From the NCBI GenBank assembly GCA_963082975.1, contig OY720347.1, forward strand, positions 11,886,225 to 11,950,224: 64,000 nucleotides of DNA, written 5' to 3'. Both the position numbers and the translations under genes were made by a program. A model generated the notes under the pieces. It was given only the letters and a program-made list of their open reading frames with translations, was not told the DNA's origin and did not search any database. Shown piece by piece: positions 34,989-45,357 of the stretch (position 1 is its first letter; each line of letters begins with the position of its first letter). This stretch comes from Labia minor (lineage: Eukaryota > Arthropoda > Insecta > Dermaptera > Spongiphoridae).

Positions 34989-36371
34989 TATAGCGAAGGA
35001 AATACATTTACGTATCATTAGGTTTATAAGGTTTGCCTAGTATGTCGGACTCAAGATGTTAATACCGACTAAAACCTCCGCTTTCCTCCAACCTCAATCC
35101 CTCACGGGAACCGCCGTTAGGCATTACTTCGTGGGGGGAGGACATAGCTAATGCTCTTCCTTCAGGTAGCTAAGGTGTTATTTTTCCTTTCTCCTAGTTG
35201 TTATCATTAGCTCTTTTTCTTTCTATGTAACGCAAGTCTGTAAGAACTTGTGTTGCAAATATGCTGATTGCGTTCCAGGCAGCCTCTGATGACAACATTG
35301 CTTCCACTATAGACTCTGGATAGATTCCTGTGTTTATAGATTTCTCTACATCATCTCGCTGTTGAGAAAAACGTATACACTCAAAGAAAACGTGTTCCGC
35401 ATTTTCTATAACTCCTGGACAGGACGGACACTCTGGAGAATCGTCATGCTTGAAACGGTGAAGATACTCACGAAAACAGCCGTGCCCTGACAACATCTGT
35501 GTTAGGTAATAGTTGACCTCGCCGTGACTCCGGTTCAGCCAAACATCAATCCTTGGTATTAGACGGTGCGTCCATCTACCCTTTTCCGCGGCATCCCACT
35601 GTAACTGCCATCGTGAAATACTATGTCGCCGTTCTTCTGCTCTCAGTTCTTCGGTGCTCATTATGTTTGACCTCTTCCGATGGTAGAGGTTCCGTCTTTC
35701 TTCAGCCAGAACTCTAAGTGGCAGAGTTCCTGAAATGACACACACCGCTTCCTCTGATATTGTTCGGAAGGCGCTGGCCACTCTTAACGCGCTTAACCGA
35801 TATACCGGACCAGCTCTTCTCCGCGATTCCTGGATCTCAAGTGCGTCAGCCCAAATGGATATACCATACGTGAGGACCGATGTAACCACTGATGATAGCA
35901 ATAACCTCCTCGTGTGCTTTGGGCCTCCGATGTTAGGCATAAGTCGTGATAGGCTAGCTACTACTGCTGATGCTTTAGCACTCACGTGTTCCACCTGCTG
36001 CTTAAACTTGAGCCGAGCATCAAGCATCACTCCCAAATATCGGATATAAGGTTGTGATGTGATCTCTTGTAGGCCGACTTTCAGTTTGATGGTCTCTATC
36101 ACTTTCCTGCTTGTAATAAGTACAGCCTCCGTTTTCTGTTTAGCCAGTTGAAGGTTCGCTGTATTCATCCACCGGTTAACTTGCTCGAAGGTGGTATCGA
36201 ACATGTGGTTGATCTCATCAAGGTGTTTGGCGACCACTACCACGGCTACATCATCCGCATATGCTACGAGTTTAACACTCCTTGGCAGATTCAGTCTCAA
36301 CAACCCGTCATACATGATATTCCAGAGAAGTGGACCCAGTACAGAACCTTGTGGTACTCCTCCAGTAACAT

Positions 36372-36373
<2 letters not shown>
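34951..36373 (-). mobile_element. 5'-truncated R1-clade LINE inserted in (AC)n
   Basis: Minus-strand non-LTR retrotransposon: a 37-base A tail (T run 34951-34987), a 3' UTR of about 200 bp containing TAGTCGGTATTAACATCTTG, and the end of the pol frame. It begins within RT motif B. (AC)n lies immediately on both sides inside one A-family repeat. R1-clade families such as Mino and Waldo are known for AC- or ACAY-repeat targets, so the placement fits target-specific insertion. Truncated, hence dead. Confidence 0.85.

Positions 36374-36375
<2 letters not shown>
35194..36375 (-). CDS. R1-clade LINE pol, RT C-terminal part (partial)
   Basis: Open frame of about 393 codons without internal stops, cut off at its N-terminus by the (AC)n junction, so the Met at 36315 is not the real start. 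Upstream of that Met the frame continues as TGGVPQGSVLGPLLWNI (RT motif B). YADD, the catalytic pair, lies at residues 19-22 counted from the Met; then come QLAKQKTEAVLI and IRYLGVMLDARL (thumb region, typical of R1/LOA-type pols). A CPSCPGVIENAEHVFFEC block (C-x2-C-x8-H-x4-C) near residue 320 is the C-terminal zinc knuckle. The role was target-primed reverse transcription. The fragment lacks the apurinic-type endonuclease and RT motifs 1-A, so it is inactive, but the intact frame suggests a recent insertion. The assignment to the R1 group is strong; the exact family is not certain. Confidence 0.85.

Positions 36376-36443
<68 letters not shown>
36374..36443. repeat. (GT)n microsatellite, LINE 5' flank
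   Basis: About 35 GT units, the longest dinucleotide tract in the 34-37 kb block, joining the truncated LINE to the A-repeat remnant (CATGTAACCAGGATTACGCA). Confidence 0.9.
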
Positions 36444-36444
<1 letters not shown>

Positions 36445-36909
36445 ATGTAACCAGGATTACGCAAAAACGGTTTGAGCTAGAATGATGAAATTTGGTACAT
36501 GGGCATTATTCAAAATTCATAGTTTTCTATCAACTTTTGAGAAATGTAGCTCAACCGAAAGAGGGTTATTACCTATAACGTTTTGATTTTTTTCCTCAAA
36601 AGTGACCCTAAAAATAAAGATATATGTTTGATAAATTTTCACATGATTAACAATTGTATAAAACTGCTATATATAGAATTTCAGCTTGATTGAATCGCTG
36701 AAAGTGCTAGAATTAATTTTTTAACACTGCAAATCTCACGCGCCAACACGTGACGGTGCCATCAACAAAGAGCCAAACATGCGCTGTTTTAATAAATATT
36801 ATTTATTAATTTTAATTTATAATTTAATTAATTTAATTTAATTTAAATTAATATAAGTTATTTAATCCAATTCAAATTTGCGAGATAGTCGAGTGGAGAA
36901 ACTTTAGCT

Positions 36910-37200
36910 TATTTTTTAAATTTGGTTCTAAAAAAAAAAGTAAACCGTTTGTCCCGGTTTGGTATTTGATGCCTGATGCATTAAGTACATAAATATCCCA
37001 AATTTTATCAAAATCCGTTGAGCCGTTGAAGCTTTACACGTCTATACGGAGACACAGACGGACAGAGGGACGGACAGACACCATGCTAAAAATACTTTTT
37101 TCTGTTAACGAAATGCATTATTCGTGGAGATATGTAAAAATCTCCAGATGGGAAATTTGGTGTGAAAACAATACCTTCCCTTCCTATCGTCGGACGGTAA
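36910..37200 (+). mobile_element. MITE-core fragment fused to B-family repeat, copy 4 (3' part)
   Basis: 36912-36965 carries a fragment of the shared core (AATTTGGTTCTAAAAAA, then TGTCCCGGTTTGGT as in the MITE at 8428). From 36966 it is the 3' third of a B repeat (TGATGCATTAAGTAC, the GGAC microsatellite, terminal ATCGTCGGACGGTAAAAA). The mosaic implies repeated deletion or template switching. Confidence 0.7.
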
Positions 37201-37586
37201 AAATTAAAAAACCAGGACATTTTTATTAGAGATCATTTTTTTTTCATTTTTTTCTTTTATAAATTTTTTTTTAATTAAAGTTTAAAAAAAGTATAAGTGA
37301 GTTTACTAATAATAATGTATTTAATATATGTTAAGGGTAAATAAGTATTTTCATTTAATTTCTTACATTGGGTTATTATAATTAAATTTTACTCAATATC
37401 AATTTTAGTTAATATTTCCACTAATATAGTATTATCCTTATTATACGATAATAAATATGTGTATAAGATCATAAAGGCAAATTGTTAATCTAATATGAAG
37501 CCCACACTATCATTAAATGGATCCTTCAATGAATGGGTCTACAAAAATGGTAGGGAATAAATCATTCATTCATTATAATTAGGTTA
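37201..37586. other. AT-rich spacer
   Basis: A short more complex patch near 37495-37560 (ATGGATCCTTCAATGAATGG). Nothing recognised. Confidence 0.4.
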
Positions 37587-37606
37587 ATTTATTATTATTA
37601 TTATTT
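37587..37606. repeat. (TAA)n tract, LINE 3' flank
   Basis: ATTATTATTATTATT on the plus strand, directly beyond the 3' end of the minus-strand LINE. Confidence 0.75.
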
Positions 37607-39244
37607 TTACATATATATAACTTTCTCAGCATTGGTGCCGGAAATATTGACCTATCCCTGAGATGTTATTTGGATTAGGTTCGGTTGATGTGGAAAGGGA
37701 ATTCACCCTGGCTCACATATCTGTGGTGGTGTGCTTTTTAATTGAGAAACTTTCGTACGATATGGCAAGTTTGTAATAAAATCGCTCTTTGGCCATTCGT
37801 AAAAATGTTTGTATTAAGTTGAAGTTTCTCAATATTAAAATGGAAGGTCTTGGAGACAACTCCCTCTGCAGACATCACTAATGGACAAATAGATACGTGG
37901 TCGAGCTTCCATATGTTTTTCAGTTGAAAAGCGAGTTCCTCATATTTCTGTTTTTTCTCTATCTCAATTTTATTGAGATTATGTGTGAGAGGGACTCCTA
38001 TTTCAACTATTGTGGCTGTGGATGTGTTGTTGTTTATGAGAAGGATATCAGGTCTGTTGTAATCAATTGACTTGTCAGTGAATACAGGTCTGTCCCAGTA
38101 AAGGATGATGTTGGATTTCTCTAAGACTGGTGCTGGGTCGTATTTGTAGTATGGTGGCGTGGTAATGTCTAACAATCCATATTTTATGCCCAGTTGTTGA
38201 TGAACTAATTTCGCAAGTTGATTGTGTCTATTTAGATAGGCATTATCAGCCAACGCAGAACATCCTCCCATTATATGCTCAATATTTTCACCTACTATGC
38301 CACATTTCCTACACTTGTCCTCAACGTTGGTCTTTAGGATATATTTCTCGTAATTTTTAGTTCGAATTACCCGGTCTTGGATGGCTATAATAAAACCTTC
38401 AGTCTCCGGATAAAGGTTTCCATCTCTCAGCCACTCGAAGGAAGCATCCTTATCCACGTTCTCGTTTTGGAGTAAGTTTGGAAATTTTCCGTGAAGTATT
38501 TTACCTCTCCAGGGTTCCCTTTCCTTCTTATTAATTATGAAGTCATTCTCATTCAGGTGTAGGGGAGTATAGCCCTTGTCTACTTGAGTTATGAGTTTCA
38601 TAAGTTCGTCTTCAGATGTTCGAATTCTGTTCCTCATATTTGCCTCTATTGATCTGCATAGGTTGAATATATCGATCAATCCTCTTCCACCTTCTTTTCT
38701 TGATAGATATAATCTTGTTGTAGAAGAGTTTGGATGTAGACAGCGAAATTTTGTAAGAAGTCTTCGGGTGGTTCTATCGAGTTCATCAAGGTTAGTATCT
38801 GACCATTTCACTGTTCCAAACGAATAAGTGAGTACAGGTATTGCCCAAGTGTTGATGGCTATTATAACATTCTTTCCTGATAATTTTGTATTTAGAATTT
38901 TCGTTACTCTTTTCCTGTATTTTTCTTGAAACGACTTCTTAAGTTGGGTGTGGTCAAATCTGATGTTTTGATATAGACCTAGATATTTATAGCTATCTTC
39001 AGCTCTTAACTCTTGAATGCCGTTTAAAGGTTCTCCCATGGAATCTTGTTTTCCCTTTTTGATGTTAATTATGGCACATTTGTCTAAGCCGAATGACATA
39101 CTAATGTCATCACTGAAATTTTTCACTGTATTGATTAAGCTTTGTAATTTTTCACGATTCTCCGCGTATAACTTTATATCATCCATAAATGAAAGGTGAT
39201 TTATTTTCCTCATATTCCTTTTGATTCTATAACCAATGTTCTCC

Positions 39245-39246
<2 letters not shown>
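37607..39246 (-). mobile_element. 5'-truncated R4/Dong-like LINE inserted in (TAA)n
   Basis: Minus-strand retrotransposon fragment with a short 3' UTR (about 37607-37737) and a pol tail with RLE-type endonuclease. It is bracketed by (TAA)n at 37587-37606 and 39247-39275. Dong, an R4-clade element first found in silkworm, is known from TAA-repeat targets, so the context agrees with the protein. Truncated just upstream of the RT catalytic box. Confidence 0.8.
37738..39246 (-). CDS. RT plus restriction-like endonuclease tail of an R4/Dong-like LINE (partial)
   Basis: About 500 open codons with no internal stop; the frame continues upstream of the Met at 39213 (ENIGYRIKRN) into the (TAA)n tract, so the N-terminus is missing. 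Residues counted from that Met: HLSFMDDIKLYA (6-17) holds the catalytic MDD of the RT; FSDDISMSFGLDKCA (33-47) and YKYLGLYQ (75-82) are thumb-region blocks; RKEGGRGLI (172-180) is characteristic of this group. A CRKCGIVGENIEHIMGGC block (301-318, C-x2-C-x8-H-x4-C) is the zinc knuckle. YNRPDILLI...TIVEIGVPL (385-409) supplies the PD...E core of a restriction-enzyme-like endonuclease, followed by K-rich KIEIEKKQKYEELAFQL. Such proteins nick the target and prime reverse transcription from it. The fragment lacks most of the RT fingers/palm and is inactive; the open frame suggests recent arrival. R4/Dong is the best fit; R2 or NeSL-like are alternatives. Confidence 0.85.

Positions 39247-39275
<29 letters not shown>
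39247..39275. repeat. (TAA)n tract, LINE 5' flank
   Basis: About nine TTA units on the plus strand directly abutting the truncated LINE. Confidence 0.85.
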
Positions 39276-39276
<1 letters not shown>

Positions 39277-39379
39277 ATCAATTGTATAATCAGTTTAAGA
39301 ATAAAGAATATTTGATTCATAATCAAAAAAAAGAGATATTGAAGAAAGTGTATTGATATTAACAAATTATTCTATATAC

Positions 39380-40295
39380 CAGAGGTTCACAAATTTTTTC
39401 GGTATACGGCTCCCATAATACATCCATAATACGGCTCCCTTAATTAGGGTGACCATATTTCGAAAACACCAATTCGGGACAAACGGTTTACCTGTTTTTT
39501 TTTTTAGAAGCAAATTGAAAAATTTTTAAAAATAATCGAAAATGTTCAAAAGTTTCCCCACAAAATCATCCTACCTATTTTTACCGACCGACGATAGTAA
39601 GGGAGGTATTGTTTTCACACGAAATTTCACATGTGGAGATTTTTACATATCTCCACGAATCATGCATTTTCTAAACAGAAAAAAGTATTTTTAGCATGAT
39701 GTCTGTCCGTCCGTCTGTCCGTCCGTCCGTATAGATGTGTACAGCCTGAACGGCTCAACCGATTTTGATGAAATTTGGTATATTTACTTAATGCATCAGT
39801 GGGATGAATTGATCAACTTTTGGTGCAATTCAGGAAACCGGAAGTGGTAGTATTAGCGATCGACGATAGGAAGGAAAGGGTTATTTTCACACCAAAGGAG
39901 ATTTTTTTATATATCACCACGAATCATGCACTTTGTATTGGTTTTATCCTCGAGAAAAATCATATTTATTAGTTTTTTCTTGATTTAAAATTATATGACG
40001 TCATCCAGCCATTCATGACGTCACAGCCTGGTCTTGCATATATATTATAAATAAAATAAAATTAAAAATGTTTATATTTATTATTTATGTTATATGCCTA
40101 TCTGTTTTTTATTACATTAATAGATATATTAAAATTATTTGAAATTGTTTCTGTAGCTGGAAATTAATTTATTTCAAACAGTCGGTCGGTTCGGACCTGG
40201 CCACAGGTCAACTTTTTTTTTTTTTAGAACCAAAAAATTTCAAGTATTAGGAAATTTTCCTCAGGGAACCGCGGCTCACAGTTAAGGAATCACTA
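39380..40295. mobile_element. hAT-type MITE (CGGCTCCC group, copy 1) with nested insertions
   Basis: Ends CAGAGGTTCACAAATTTTTT and AGTTAAGGAATCACTA, flanked by perfect 8-bp duplications CTATATAC (39372-39379, 40296-40303). ATACGGCTCCC words near the left and ACCGCGGCTCAC at the right match 60619-60976. Inside are a GGGTGACC-type fragment (from about 39446, AGGGTGACCATATTTCGAAA) and a complete reverse B repeat (39577-40212). Confidence 0.85.
39577..40212 (-). mobile_element. B-family repeat, copy 5 (full length, reverse)
   Basis: Reads TTTTTACCGACCGACGATAG at the left and GGCCACAGGTCAACTTTTT at the right. Both half-units, both TGACGTCA words and the (GTCC)n microsatellite (about 39704-39730) are present. 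It lies inside a hAT-type MITE, so it is the younger insertion. Confidence 0.9.
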
Positions 40296-40303
40296 CTATA
40301 TAC

Positions 40304-41119
40304 AAATGATTTGTTGAATGATGGTAAACATCAGTACACACCCTTAATAAAATTATCTAAAATAACTTTTTTTTTTAACTCACACTTTTTAAAATAAAAT
40401 TGAATTGATTAAATAATGAAGTTTCAATTGAAAATATTTCAAATCAATAGATCTTATTAAATTAGATTTATATCAGATTTTTTTTCCTACCACCAGAATA
40501 AATAAAATTTAATATATATTTATAAAGATATATAAATGGCTTATTTAGATAGTAGATGAATTGATAAGATAAAACGCCTCACTGAAATAATACTATTTAT
40601 AATCTGTGGTTAAATATTGATCAAAAAACTGGAGTGAATGAGCAAAGAAATACATAATTATATTTATACATTAATATACAGTAGTATATAAGTGTTTAGC
40701 GAGCTTATATACTATAGATGTATATTCGATGATAAGTGTTAAATAGATAAATGATCATTGTGGAAGTTTTTATAGAATTGTTATTTTTTTTTTTTGGATG
40801 TGTCTGTTTTATTAAATTGTTTGTGTTTCACTTATTTATTTAATTATATAGTTCACTAATGGCCTTAATTTTAAGCCCACTTTATTCGAAAGATCATGAT
40901 AACATTTTAAGGGGAGAGGGAAAGGGAATGAAATAAAAAAAAATAGATGAAAAAAAATTATTATTTATGTGGATTATCAACGAAAGATATTGTCTTTGTA
41001 TGATTATAATTAGAATAGTTTGACAATTTTGATGGACTATGTCAGATTATTTACCTATATTAAATAAATCATAAATATCTAAATATCTAATGATAAAATA
41101 AATTTCATATGTACTTATA
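40304..41119. other. AT-rich stretch
   Basis: T-runs near 40370 and 40785; no coding or repeat signal recognised. Confidence 0.45.
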
Positions 41120-41121
41120 TA

Positions 41122-41570
41122 CAAGGCCAATGCACAAAGTAGGTTACGTTTTGGAATTAAGACAAAACTAGTACAGGAAAATGTTTTTTATTATATACAT
41201 TTGAAAGAGCAACTAAAATACTATTTTTCTACATAATCGCTAAAAAAGTAGAGACATTTCTCGTAGCGATGAACGAGCTTCGAAATTCCTTCCTCATAGA
41301 AATCCGCCGCCTGAGTGTGGTACCCACCTGGAACAAAACTTATGGTAGCCTAACTTTTGAGAAAGATTTTCTTACATTAAATTGACCTTTTCACCAGTTC
41401 ATTTTTTTTTTCACCGTCGTTTCACCACAACCAATGTCTCAACTTTTTTGGCGATTATGTAGAGAAATAGTATTTTAGATGCTCTTTTAAATGTATATAA
41501 TAAAAAAACATTTTCCTGTACTAGTTTTGTCTTAATTCCAAAACGTAACCTACTTTGTGAATTGCCCTCG
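41122..41570. mobile_element. Palindromic mariner derivative made of two 3' ends
   Basis: Flanked by TA (41120-41121, 41571-41572). Ends CAAGGCCAATGCACAAAGTA and the complement of CGAGGGCAATTCACAAAGTA. The arms stay inverted-complementary for about 138 bp and both include the transposase stop codon: the left arm, minus strand, encodes ADFYEEGISKLVHRYEKCL then FFSDYVEK and stop (about 41219-41320); the right arm, plus strand, encodes CLNFFGDYVEK and stop (about 41442-41478). The true 5' end is absent. Confidence 0.85.
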
Positions 41571-41572
41571 TA

Positions 41573-42269
41573 CTTATATTTTTCTTGAATACTCTGTGAT
41601 TCTCTTAAAATAGAAAATTATAAATTATGATTTAAAATTTTGTAAATTATATCCACTATAAAATATTCTACTATCAAATATGATATTTTATAATATTAAT
41701 ATTAATGTAAAAACATTAATTATTTAAAATAAATTTAAAAAAAAATACGAACTTTAGTGAAAGCCATTTTGAAAATTTGTCAATCAAACATTCTCAGAAT
41801 ATCTCAAAATAAAATCTATAAATTCTTCTTGATAATAAAAATAATTTTATTTAACATAGATCCAATGAGATTAATTCATATTGAAAAAAAAAATTGTAAA
41901 TATATAGCCACTCAGAAGCTAAATTGATTAATTCCACATATAATTATTATAGTTATTGATTACATAAAAATGTCTATTGCAATGCAATATTAAGATTATC
42001 AAGTTTAATATTCACTTCATATGTTGCAGATTACATTACATTACATTATTATATTAGTAGCAAAAATTTTAAAAATTGGGTTTGGCTTCTTAGTTAAGGT
42101 CTTAAATTTAATTATTGATACAAAAATATTTTTCACTTTGAAGAAGAATAAAAATGTATTAAAAAATTAATTAATTCAATTAAATGTCTTATTACTTTTT
42201 TTTAAAAAAAATATAAAATGAATAAAAAAACAAAAATATAAAACAGAATTATTGGTCAACTATAATTTT
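41573..42269. other. AT-rich stretch
   Basis: Nothing recognised; a short ACATT repeat near 42031-42047. Confidence 0.45.
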
Positions 42270-42855
42270 TTACTATCTCGCCAGAGATAGTATTGCGATC
42301 ACAAAAATTTTCGATGTCAATATTTTGATGTTTTTATACGTTTTGAAGATTTCTGAATCAATTTCACTAATGTTGAGAAAAATGTATGTCTGTGTTTGAG
42401 TGGGTGTGTGTATGTAGACAAGATTACGCAAAAACGGTTTGAGCTAGAATCATGAAATTTGGTACATGGGCATTATTCGAAATGCGTATTTTTTTCTCAA
42501 CTTTTGAGAAATGTAGCTCAACCGGAAGAGGGTCATTACCTACAATATTTTGATTTTTTCCTCTAAAGTAACCATAAAAATAAAGATATATGTTTGATAG
42601 TTATTCACAGGATTAAAAATTGTATAAAACTGCTATATATAGAATTTCAGCTTGATTGAATCGCTGAAAGTACCGGAATTAATTTTTTAACACTGCAAAT
42701 CACGCGCCAACACAAAGAGCCAAACATGCGCTGATTTAATAAATATTATTTATTAATTTTAATTTATTATTTATAATTAATTAAATTTTTAATTTAAATA
42801 TAATGTATTTTAATTAATCCAATTCAAATATGCGAGATAGTCGAGAGGTCCAGCT
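42270..42855 (-). mobile_element. A-family repeat, copy 7 (full length, reverse)
   Basis: Left end TTACTATCTCGCCAGAGATA (the terminal hairpin), right end GCGAGATAGTCGAGAGGTCC followed by AGCT. The central (GT)-rich tract near 42393-42412 is short. The block between CACGCGCCAACAC and AAGAGCC has lost the CACGTGACG part. Confidence 0.88.
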
Positions 42856-43199
42856 TTGTTATAATACACTTTTGTTTATATGTTTGTTGTTAAAGTAAAT
42901 TTTATCATAAATTTAATAAGTAGTACTTTTTTTAATTTTTTAAATCAGATAATTGATTTGAAAAATTATTAATAAATAATTTTCTCTACCTAAAAAAAAA
43001 ATAGAATATTAATTGAAATAAAAATGAAATGAAATTCTCGTTCTTATTTTTTTATTTTTTAATCGAAAAAAAAAAGAAAGACTGAGATAAATGTAGCCAG
43101 AGGGAGAGGGAGAGAAAAACGAAACAAAAAAACAAACAACAAAAACAAAAAACAAAAAACAAAAAAAAAAAAGTTAATATAAGTATCCGTGTATGTGGC
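42856..43199. other. AT-rich spacer with A-rich tract
   Basis: Ends in a (CAAAAA)n-like run near 43125-43170. No gene seen. Confidence 0.45.
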
Positions 43200-43384
43200 T
43201 TCTGGTTGGATTTTTCAATATATTTATTTTTTGTAGGTCTTCAGGGGTATTTGCATAACAAATTGAGTCCGAGAGTGCGAGCACGGGGTGGTCCAATCTC
43301 TCGTTTGCGGTCCCGTCGGACATCGCCTAATCTATCTTGTCTCACTGCCCGAGCAACGTCACATCAACGGGGGGTCCATTTCTT

Positions 43385-43423
<39 letters not shown>

Positions 43424-43660
43424 TATATTATATTTTGTATATGTATATCTATCTATGGATATGAATGTATTGGAGAGAGAGAAACTTTTTTCTTCTTGTT
43501 TCTTCATTGCTTCTGTTCTGTATCTTTTTTTTGGCTGCTGCATCAAACGAAATGGTCACTCCTCAAATGCGGAGTCAATTTTTTATGTCCACGACACATC
43601 AACAACAGAACAAGACAAGATGAACTGGCGAGTTGGAATGCAAAACCATTTAACCAGTCT
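43200..43660. promoter_or_regulatory. GC-rich unique island, candidate regulatory block
   Basis: Two unique blocks (43235-43385 and 43530-43650) around a CT- and TA-rich tract. The first contains an octamer-like GTATTTGCATAACAAATTG and GTCCCGTCGGACATCGCC; the second TCAAACGAAATGGTCACTCC. Two plus-strand frames (43206-43673, 43337-43744) pass through the TA tract as Tyr-Ile runs and show no domain. A regulatory element is more likely than an exon. Confidence 0.33.
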
Positions 43661-43832
43661 GTCGAAGAACTAAAGAGAGAGAGAGAGAGTAAGGAGGGGA
43701 GAGGGGGAAGAAAGAAAGCAAAAAAAATAATAATAAATAAATAAATAAATAAAAATGTAGAAAAAAGAGAGATTGTAAACGGATGTGGTGGTACTCGATT
43801 GGGAATTGAGTGTAAGAAAAACTAAAAGAATA

Positions 43833-44295
43833 AGCTGGAGTGTCTCCACTCGACTATCTCGCAAATTTGAATTGGATTAATATATTATATTTAACATATA
43901 TTATATTTAAATTAAAAATTTAATTAATTATAAATAATAAATTAAAATTAATAAATAATATTTATTAAATCAGCGCATGTTTGGCTCTTTGTTGATGGCA
44001 CCACGTCACGTGTTGGCGCGTGAGATTTACAGTGTTAAAAAATTAATTCTGGTATTTTCAGCGATTCAATCAAGCTGAAATTCTATATATAGCAGTTTTA
44101 TACAATTTTTAATCATGTGAAATATTATCAAACATATATCTTTATTTTTATGGTTACTTTAGAGGAAAAAAAATCAAAACGTTGTAAGTAATGACTCTCA
44201 AATGTTTAGTGAAAATGATTCAGGAACCTTCAAATCGTATAAAAACATAAAAATCTTGACATCGAAAATTTTCGTGTTCCCAATACTATCTCGCC
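43833..44295 (+). mobile_element. A-family repeat, copy 8 (internal deletion)
   Basis: GCTGGAGTGTCTCCACTCGA start and a degenerate CAATACTATCTCGCC end. It skips from GTAATGACTCTC straight to TTAGTGAAAATGATTC, so the central microsatellite and its flanks are missing. Confidence 0.85.
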
Positions 44296-44718
44296 ATTAT
44301 TAATGTCAATAACTAATAATAATAATTTGAATAAATTATGTAACAGGTCAATATATATTAACTTCTATATGTACTTACATAATAGAAAGAATTAAAATTA
44401 TTTAAAAAGGATTTTTCAAAGTTAATAATAAATATAATTTAATTTAATATTAACATTTTTTATATATGTACATATTATAAATATATTACTTAAAGTATAA
44501 ATTATATTATAAATATTATGTTTTTTAACGATTGCATTTATTGTTTTGATTTTAGATACCCATCTGCTTAGTAGTTAGTACTTGAATGAAAAATACAAAA
44601 GTAAAACAATTTATATAACTTGAAAATAAAATAAATACCATATATGCACGAATACAGCCAATATTTCAAAAGATTATTCAAGTAGAATAAAAATACGGTC
44701 AGAGAGAGAGATCATTTA
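44296..44718. other. AT-rich spacer
   Basis: Nothing recognised. Confidence 0.45.
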
Positions 44719-44720
44719 TA

Positions 44721-45355
44721 CGAGGTTTGTTCAAAAGAAATGGTGAATTTTGAATTTTCACGGGCTGTATCGAAATTGACATTATCAGTCATTTTGGATT
44801 AGTAGTTTGTTTTTTGACATTTAAAAAAGTTAGTCACGTTTTTGTGTGTTGTTCGATTTTCTGCTTTTTTACGCATTATGAGTTCTTGCCAACAGGTTAT
44901 ACTGTTATAATAAGGTATGCTACAAGGAAGTTTGCATGAAGCAATATGGCTCAAACGATCGGAATTGTGGAAAAACAAATCATGGATTCTGCATCACGAT
45001 AATACACCAGCTCACATATCATTGGTTGTTTTTAATTTTTTGGCCAAAAACAACACCGTATTCACCAGATTTGGCTCCCTGCGACTTTTTCCTATTTCCA
45101 AAACTGAAGAAACCAATGAAAGGAAAGCGTTTTGGCACAATTGATGAGATAAAGACGAATACAATCGAAGAACGAGCTGATTGCCATACTGAAAAGCGCA
45201 TTTCGGAAGTGATTCCACAATTGGAAGAAGAGCTCGGATAAATATCTTATATCTGAGGGGAATTACTTTGAAGGGGACAAAATGAATATTAATGAATAAA
45301 TAAATACTTTTCGAAATAATTCAAAATTCACCTTTTCTTTTGAACAAACCTCTTG
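44721..45355 (+). mobile_element. Internally deleted mariner
   Basis: Ends CGAGGTTTGTTCAAAAGAAA and TTTCTTTTGAACAAACCTCTTG (about 22 bp) with TA at 44719-44720 and 45356-45357. It spans 635 bp against about 1.3 kb expected. The text after the 5' UTR (ATGAGTTCTTGCCAACAGG near 44878) jumps into the C-terminal third of the transposase. Confidence 0.9.
44879..45300 (+). pseudogene. Mariner transposase remnant
   Basis: Starts with ATGAGTTCTTGCC (MSSC), then a large deletion. Recognisable after it, in two alternating frames: LKRSELWKNKSWILHHDNTP then AHISLVVFNFLAKNN (the second catalytic Asp in HHDN), then PYSPDLAPCDFFLFPKLKKP (the third catalytic Asp in SPDLAPCDFF), KGKRFGTIDEIK and, after another slip, LISEGNYFEGDKMNINE and stop at about 45295. 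At least two frameshifts plus the missing N-terminal DNA-binding and first-Asp regions make it inactive. Cut-and-paste transposition into TA was the original function. Confidence 0.85.
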
Positions 45356-45357
45356 TA

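Larger units (their letters stand above)
34838..36909 (-). mobile_element. A-family repeat, copy 6 (split by a LINE)
   Basis: Minus-strand copy in two pieces. 34838-34950 holds the 3' part (CGATGTTGAGATTTTGATGT) ending in (GT)n; 36374-36909 resumes with (GT)n and runs to GCGAGATAGTCGAGTGGAG. The central (AC)n microsatellite of the A repeat is split by a LINE at 34951-36373. The last hairpin is missing at the fusion with copy 5. Confidence 0.85.

Noticed and set aside
34755-35040. Frames with poly-Lys and poly-Thr-His runs
   Set aside because: Products of the poly-A tail and (AC)n tract at the LINE junction.
35735-36049. Plus-strand frame of 104 codons (also 36148-36475 and 38591-38827)
   Set aside because: Antisense shadow of the minus-strand LINE frames, which carry the real RT and zinc-knuckle motifs.
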